Shown here one piece after another: positions 57,617 to 64,000 of a DNA stretch of 64,000 bases. The translations under genes were made by a program, and so were the position numbers. The DNA comes from Sipunculus nudus (lineage: Eukaryota > Annelida > Sipuncula > Golfingiida > Sipunculidae), in the NCBI GenBank assembly GCA_026874595.1, contig CM049314.1, forward strand, positions 39,663,229-39,727,228, given 5' to 3'. Each line of letters begins with the position of its first letter. Position 1 is the stretch's first letter. Below the pieces are notes generated by a model, which was given only the letters and a program-made list of their open reading frames with translations, searched no databases and was not told where the DNA came from.

Positions 57617-59557
57617 TGGATTAGTTAAAAAAATTTAATTGAATTTTGCTTTTTACTAGCAAGGCATCAACATATGTATAATGGTTTAAAACTATCAGCA
57701 AGGATTAGTCACAAATGAGTAATATATCTGCTTTAGACATATGTAAGGTATGTCAAATATTAAGCGTGGTGCACTTCAAGTAAATTTTCCACTATTATTA
57801 GTTATATTATTATTATTATTATTATATTGCTTATAGTTAGTTATTGTATAGTTCGAAAATATCTTTAAATGATTCTCACTGGTAGGCCGGAAAACCTGTT
57901 TACATTAATATCACTGTATCTTTTTATATATTCCTGCTACTGGCAAATGCTTATCCAAACTGGGGATCAGAGCAATAGGCCTTAAAATGATAATACCATA
58001 AAAAATACACTGGTTGTTTTTTATTTTGATTTAATTATTCTTACTGTGATCGGAGTCTGTTCGGAAATTTTTTTCTTGATATTGATGGACTTTAGTACAA
58101 TTTTAGTTCAAAGTACACGTTATATCCCATGAACATTATCTTTCTCTTCTAAAGAAAGAGAATGGAGTTTCAGGCGTTTTTATCGGAGAATATTGAGTTT
58201 ATATACACAGTACCGCAGTGCTCTTCCATTCAGCTTCTAGCATTAAACTTAACATATTTGGAAATTAATAGTATTTGGTATTAATACTTGGGGCGCATTT
58301 TGTTATGTAAACTCTATGTTGTACGTGAATGGTCATTTATATGCTACTTACTAACTATATGTATATATATACATATCGTGCAATTTTGAAGTTTAGGATG
58401 GAAAGTTTAACTTTTAAATGCATCCTCAACCTGTCTTAATAAATGGGTCATGTGACGATCTTTTTTACCTCATGACCCCAAAATCAAGAGAGTTCTTCCT
58501 TTAGAGATGGGCCATAATTAAAATTTAAGTTTGAATTCCATATATAAATCCAAACAGAAGTTTTTATTAGGAAACAAATTTGACGGACATACTTAAAGAC
58601 GAACATACACACCATACGCCAGACAGGGTGATTACCATAGGGCATACGTTTATTCAAGCAAGGCCCTGATAAACCCACAAGGTTTCGGGATTCTAGATAC
58701 CACCACAGGTGCGAGTAGGATAGAATCAATATCATTTGGCAATCTTAAAATAAAAAAAAATAAAAAAAAATAAAAAGACATACATGTGTGGCCATCAGTC
58801 TTCAGGAACTGATGAAAGCAATCATAACCAATAACCACACAATGTTTCGGAACACCAGAATACAATTACAGCTAAGAAACTGGGTTAATTACTGCTATTT
58901 CACGGTCTCAATAACAAAATCGTAAAAAACAGAGAAAAAAAAAACACTGGTGGCGCCGCAGTCTTGTCAGTTTTGCTCTGATACAAAATGTAATCGATTA
59001 CAATTACAAATACATTTTAAAATGTAATCGATTGTTATTGATTTCTATTACATATTACAATTGCCCTTATCCTTTAGTCTTTTTCTCAGACCAATAGTTT
59101 AGGCTATGGTCCTCCCTTTTCTAGATTTAGGGACAACTTTTTTAGGACTTATCATTGATTCCTCTTGGTGGAACATCTTCTTTTTCAAAATCATCTGGCT
59201 CTCTGTGTTAGTTGAATAATTGTTTCAGATGTTTACCCTGTCAAATGAAAATGTGTTTTATTTATTTTTTTAGACATTTTATCAAAGATAAATAATAAGA
59301 CCAAACAAAACGAGATAATATAGAAGTATGACCAACTCAGGACATATGTCAACAGTTAGTTTCATTCGCCAATAATGTTTTAATCAGTTTTACAACTTCA
59401 CTCATCATTTAAGTTCTCTGGTCGGGTATTACTTCTTTATATTCGTGGACAAGAGATCCTTTAATTTTTTAGGTTATGTCGAAACGTTGACCTTTGACAA
59501 TGTACATTGTAACTTGTTCTATAAAAGAAGAAATGAAAAAAATGATTTTCCATCGCA

Positions 59558-59563
<6 letters not shown>
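57617..59563. other. Non-coding spacer
   Basis: Contains an (ATT)n at about 57805, an A-rich low-complexity run at 58750-58775 and palindromic TGTAATCGATTACA at about 58989 with a half copy (AATGTAATCGATT) at 59020. Confidence 0.45.

Positions 59564-59623
<60 letters not shown>
59560..59623. repeat. (TA)n microsatellite
   Basis: Perfect TA run of about 60 bp; long poly-Tyr-Ile ORFs across it are spurious. (CT)n and (CA)n runs follow at 59680-59719. Confidence 0.93.
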
Positions 59624-59626
<3 letters not shown>

Positions 59627-59719
59627 CCCATGTATACAATGGTTGTCTATACCCATACACCTACCCGCACAAACACAGCTCTCTCTCTCTCTCTTTCTCT
59701 CTCTCACACACACACACAA

Positions 59720-60395
59720 TATATATATATATATGTATAATGTAGTGCAGAGCAATAAATATACCAGATATTTCTGGCCTACCGATGTTTTCCCAGTTCT
59801 CAACCGCTTTCATTTTTCTTGAAACCTTAGATAATTCAGTCTATGAGTCACAAGTATCACCTGAGAAGCATACATCAGAGCTACAGTGTGTATAGCTTAT
59901 ATTGCTGCCTGTGGAATTTGTTTTCACTACCTTTCGGGCTGTTTCCCAAGAGAGCCAGTTTTACGGTTTGTTTTGCCCTTTGACAGAATCGTTTTCCCTG
60001 TGTTAATTATGACGTCGTATTCATTTTATTTGCGAAAGCGCTTCAATTTAACAGAAAACATGAATAAACACCTTTAAAAAACAATAATTACATCATATTA
60101 AACGAATGTTCTCATTGCCTATGAAAGAATTGAGAAACAGAATTGAGTAATACATACAATCCGAAAATTTTGGACTTAAATCGGCAATGGAAGCTATTTG
60201 ATTAAGAGAACAACCTCTTACAATAGTCAATGGGCCAGACCCAGGGTTGTGCTTTTCATGGTTCTGTCTAAGTTTGATGTGTATCCAATCCAGTTTTTGT
60301 CTACTTAATATGTCAGCTTCATGCACACATTACTTTTTATGTTTAAATGTTTAGAGAAAATGATTGAAAGAAAAATAAATACATAAAGCTGCACA

Positions 60396-60425
<30 letters not shown>
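59720..60425. other. Non-coding spacer
   Basis: No genes recognised. (AT)n at 60400-60426 borders the Penelope-like pair. Confidence 0.45.
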
Positions 60426-60430
<5 letters not shown>

Positions 60431-60678
60431 TAATTTACGAAAATGTTCAGTTGTACATTAACACGTGTTTTCATGCATTCGCAATCTTCAGATGTGATCT
60501 GTCAACGTTTGGTGCGGTTATGTAATCATGTGTTGATGCACTCAGCCATGGTCAGGTGGGAATGTTCGGCGATCAGGATTATGCCTGCATTTCGAAATGA
60601 TTTCTGATCTTTTGTTCAGCCTTTGTGACTTCGGGAATGTTATTATTTGTACCTTTTCTTCGAGGCAGAGATTACAAG

Positions 60679-61070
60679 TTATATTGCGGAGCTTTCTCGG
60701 GGGTGCGCTTTTAAGAACCCGCCAGCTGATTGAATATGGGGTGTTCTAATCCTGCTGTAGCCAAATGTACTTTGAGAGTTCGGAATCTTTTTCATATTTT
60801 TGATGATTAAATGATTTTTTTTGTGGTTTGTGTACCATGATTTGAAATCGGTACCGGCAAGTCCTATATATGTTTTCTCGGTGGTTGGCGTTTTGACCGT
60901 GGCGGCATAGACAATGCCGGCTTGACGGCAAGATCGTTTTAGCGGGCATTCTGATTTGTTCCTGCAGTTGCATCCGCTGTTTTTCGTTGTGTTGTTGTCG
61001 TTAATTAGTTGTTTATTGTGTTTCTGAATTATATTTTGCATGTTGGCCATGGTGCTGTAGCTGACTTTAA
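60679..61070 (-). pseudogene. PLE GIY-YIG endonuclease fragment
   Basis: Starts in the RT-linker segment (MANMQNIIQKHNKQL), then a zinc-finger-like CNCRNKSECPLKRSC, then GIVY...TYIGLAG, the GIY-YIG signature of Penelope-like elements. A frameshift near 60775 moves the ending (STELSKYIW) to another frame. Confidence 0.75.
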
Positions 61071-61079
61071 CAGTGACTC

Positions 61080-61762
61080 AGCCGCCATTTCCACAAACAG
61101 TCAATCGGATTGTACCGAGACGACGGGCTCGCGGTGTTCAAGAACATCACGGCAAGGGCCTCGACAAAAATTACATCAATATTAAAAGAACTGTTCTCGG
61201 AGTAAGGTCTTAGAATCACCACAGAAGTAAGCAAACATTTCGTAAATTACCTGGATGTTACACTTAACCTCCAGACGGGCTGCCACCAGCCGTACAGAAA
61301 AATCAACGACCGACCCCTGTAAGTTAACACAAACTCAAACCACCAACAACAGTACTAAAACAAATCCCTGCCGGAGTTTCAAGACGCATTTCCCAGCTTT
61401 CAATTAGCAGAGACGCATTCGTCAATACAAAACAAGTGTACATCGACGCACTAGAATCATGCGGGTACCTTCAGCAGCCCCAGGAAATGACATACAAACC
61501 ACCACCATCAAAAGACCAAAAGAACAAAAAATATCGGAGGCGGAACATTCTCTGGTTTAATCCACCATTCAGTTTAAATGTGAAAACGAATGTTGCCAGT
61601 AAATTTTTAAAACTTGTAAAAAAACACTTCCCGCCCGGCAACATACTTCACAAAATATTCAATAAGAACACTGTTAAAGTCAGCTACAGCACCATGGCCA
61701 ACATGCAAAATATAATTCAAAAACACAATAAACAACTACATCTGAAGATTGCGAATGCATGA
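61080..61762 (+). pseudogene. PLE reverse transcriptase C-terminal fragment
   Basis: The RT catalytic box YRDDGLAVF (61112 on) is followed by frameshifted KHFVNYLDVTLNL and then an open stretch with RRRNILWFNPPFSLNV, HKIFNKNTVKVSYS and MANMQNIIQKHNKQL. Directly after this comes the element's 3' end (CATCTGAAGATTGCGAATGC), so the endonuclease domain is deleted in this fragment. Confidence 0.75.
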
Positions 61763-61868
61763 AAACACGTGTTAATGTGTAACTGAACATTTTCGTAAAT
61801 TATAACTATGTACCAGCTCTTAGCATTCCGCTAATAGAGCACTATTGGATTCGTTCTGCAAACATATA

Positions 61869-61872
<4 letters not shown>

Positions 61873-61903
<31 letters not shown>
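61873..61903. repeat. (AT)n microsatellite
   Basis: AT run between the PLE pair and the MITE remnant. Confidence 0.9.
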
Positions 61904-61908
<5 letters not shown>

Positions 61909-61921
61909 GTATATATATTTA

Positions 61922-61986
61922 TTACAGCCAATTCTGATATTTTCAGAAAATTTACAAATTGTCTTATTTTACACATTGACTGTAAC
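61922..61986. mobile_element. Palindromic MITE, copy 2 (short)
   Basis: TTACAGCCAAT at the left and ATTGACTGTAA at the right, with TTTACAAATTGTCTTATTTTAC inside in part; same termini as 7034-7260. Again beside an (AT)n tract. Confidence 0.55.
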
Positions 61987-63354
61987 ATCAAGCTAATAAA
62001 ATATTTCATTTATAACCATTCATTTGTCAGTTCATTTTAAATCAAATCCGAAACTCCAAGAGAATCATTGGGCATTAAGTACAGCACGGGCCTTTTACCA
62101 ATATATGTTTCCGCGTCATTTTAAAACTTTCTTCTAACCGGAATATCTAACATTCAGCTAATTAAATTTATTCTGTCACATTTATTTTTTAATTTATCGT
62201 AATGGGACTATTGACAGAACATATTTTAACATTGCTAAGCCGTCATAATATCTCCTTTCTGATGTATGAAAGTATGAAAGTAACAATGGTTAAAATGAAA
62301 AATACGGGATCAGAAACAGTTTTTATTTTATTTTACATTGGACTAATATGATTATTTTATTGGTGTTTTGAGTTATACTGATTATTTAAAATACCTACTC
62401 TGCCGATTTGGCCAACAGATTACATATAAAATAAGTTATTGGGGAACAAATGTGCCTTCTTCTGATGTATCGACGGCGTAGGATTTTATTGCTTTCTACA
62501 TATGCTTTACTTATTTTTCATATCCATCAACATATTTTAAAAGGAGTCCCAACTAGCCTATAGCCGGCATCACCTGAAATCGTGGTTTCTTTCTGTCGGA
62601 ATTACTACCGGTCAGCAAAATCATCTATAATTTTTTGCAGCCCTCTGTCATTAATGGTAGAATATTGAACCGAACTTGGCAAATGTATATTACCATACAT
62701 CATGTAAAATGCCTAGAGGAAGTCAACAAGAATAGCACTTAAATAGAAAAAAGTCTAGCATGGATTAGACAAAAAATACTGGGTATAATGGAGATTATCT
62801 TAGATGCGGCAGCTACCATGGAGGGAGAAAATCTCCCAGGCGAAAGATTCTACCTATGTCAAGATGTTTATTTTCAAATTTATATATTAAATAATCTTTA
62901 CCAGGGTTCTTTTAAATAACGTTCTAGGATATTAGCAAATATCTTTTGGTAATGTTACATTACTTCTGATATAGTAAAGCCTGAACAACTACCACGATGT
63001 GTTATTTTATTAAGTTGGATTATGGAAAATATACCAGCTTACGTTTAGGATACCACCTAAGGTGTCGTATCCTGCTGAAATAGCAAATGTTTAATATATA
63101 TAACACAGATGCTTACTAAGTGTTCTTATTGATAAGATAGTTTTCCTTTAATTACCCCTTAGGCTTCCTAAACATACAACAGAAGAAATGTTACCACACA
63201 GAGACTTTGTCAAATGTGTACAGCTCTTTTTTTAATTATCAACCGTCCTTTAGAACATTTGTTTCAGTCATATTTTTTAAAATACAATTTTCATTCTATT
63301 GAAATATATTGAAAATATATGATAGAAAAATATCTTCAATATTTTCCTTACAGG
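61987..63354. other. Non-coding spacer
   Basis: AT-rich, no ORF or repeat recognised. Confidence 0.45.
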
Positions 63355-63593
63355 AGAACCAGATGCCGCAAATTTAGTTGAGATAAACAAGTTTCAGGTA
63401 CCGGTCCATCGCACTTTAGTAGCTCCGTATGTTGAAATTATGAAGAAGTTTTGAATGAACGGGGTTTGCAACTCAAAATATGCGGAGGTACAATACGAAC
63501 TCAGGGAACTGTTAGGTGACGAATTTCTGTCTAGGTTCATCAGCAGTGTCACTTGATAGTCACCATACATTGCTTGTATTATTTCTTCGGCTG
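63355..63593 (+). other. Possible exon, broken, unknown product
   Basis: After a TTTCCTTACAG acceptor an open stretch reads EPDAANLVEINKFQ and PVHRTLVAPYVEIMKKF to a stop; adjacent frames continue with NERGLQLKICGGTIRTQ and YELRELLGDEFLSRFISS. The composition looks coding, with frameshifts. A donor after NKFQ would give a phase 1-to-0 exon like the linker exons of the lectin-NACHT genes, but similarity to them is slight. Confidence 0.25.
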
Positions 63594-64000
63594 AGTGAGA
63601 AAGGTGCTGAAGGATTTATATAAACTGACGGAGAAGGATAGGTTTATATTGGCTATAACCATCTTAAAGGGTACTGATTTCAAATATTTGATTTTAAATC
63701 CACATACCGACAGTGTGAGATGCTTGATTCACAAGTCCAACTTATTGATATTTTGATAAAACTAATATTCGATTAATCTAAAAAATATTTTCTTAATCCT
63801 ATTGTAACAATCCGAGTGCATATATAAGTGTTGTTATTTATATAACTCTTAACTAGTGCTATATGGCCTTAACAAAAAGAGGGAAAATATATTGGACTGT
63901 ACGACGCGCAAAAGAAGGGTACTTTTTTATTTACCAATTGAATGTGTATAATTTGTCTTCTTTTATCTGTACCAATCCATTGATTCATAATTTATAGTAT
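63594..64000. other. Window end, nothing recognised
   Basis: AT-rich sequence without ORFs or repeats that I can identify. Confidence 0.4.

Larger units (their letters stand above)
60426..61808. mobile_element. Inverted pair of Penelope-like element fragments
   Basis: The ends are inverted repeats of about 70 bp: AGTTATAATTTACGAAAATG at 60427 is the reverse complement of 61789-61808. A left fragment (minus) carries the GIY-YIG endonuclease end, and a right fragment (plus) carries the RT C-terminus. Both overlap in the coding segment containing MANMQNIIQKHNKQL. Flanked by (TA)n on both sides (60400-60426, 61873-61903). Confidence 0.75.

Noticed and set aside
59445-59822. ORFs of 83-125 residues with long Ile-Tyr repeats
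   Set aside because: Translation of a (TA)n microsatellite; the same artefact occurs at 13298-13516 and 37237-37476.

Overview
This is an AT-rich metazoan genomic window with introns, dense (AT)n microsatellites, tandem satellites and several transposon classes. The mix of element families (Gmr1-like Ty3/gypsy, Penelope-like, CR1-like LINE, Tigger/pogo) and the expanded receptor genes suggest a lophotrochozoan, most likely a bivalve mollusc. That is an inference; no sequence here names the species.

The genes sit at the two sides of the window. On the left, a plus-strand gene (308-5519, 5' end outside the window) has nine exons that splice in consistent phase. It encodes two C-type lectin-like domains (CTLD), a short stalk, one transmembrane helix, a cytoplasmic linker and a NACHT NTPase. 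It faces a minus-strand intronless gene (11153-12673) for an LRR-Ig transmembrane receptor. On the right, both architectures recur on the minus strand: a damaged CTLD-CTLD-TM-NACHT copy (42889-39153), a broken LRR pseudogene (about 44045-43521) and a second intact LRR-Ig-TM gene (48974-47409). So two unusual receptor types, a membrane-anchored lectin-NACHT protein and an LRR-Ig receptor with tyrosine and PxxP motifs in its tail, are clustered and duplicating together. This looks like a birth-and-death innate recognition locus.

The middle (about 14-37 kb) is almost gene-free. It holds a 156-bp tandem array in which each unit carries an AGGTCAnnnTGACCT-like palindrome, a large diverged segmental duplication (15.5-17.7 and 19.2-22.0 kb) with further dispersed copies, a decayed Ty3/gypsy element with integrase upstream of reverse transcriptase, and an internally deleted Tigger element. 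The right end (49-64 kb) holds a CpG-rich LTR-like patch, a CR1-like LINE 3' end, a 315-bp tandem duplication, a tail-out inverted pair of Penelope-like fragments and a few unassigned coding-like stretches.

How the genes may work together (inference): the lectin-NACHT product would be a type I membrane protein with lectin domains outside and a STAND-type NTPase inside, so ligand binding could drive NACHT oligomerisation without a soluble sensor step. The LRR-Ig proteins could be partners or parallel receptors that recruit SH2/SH3 proteins.
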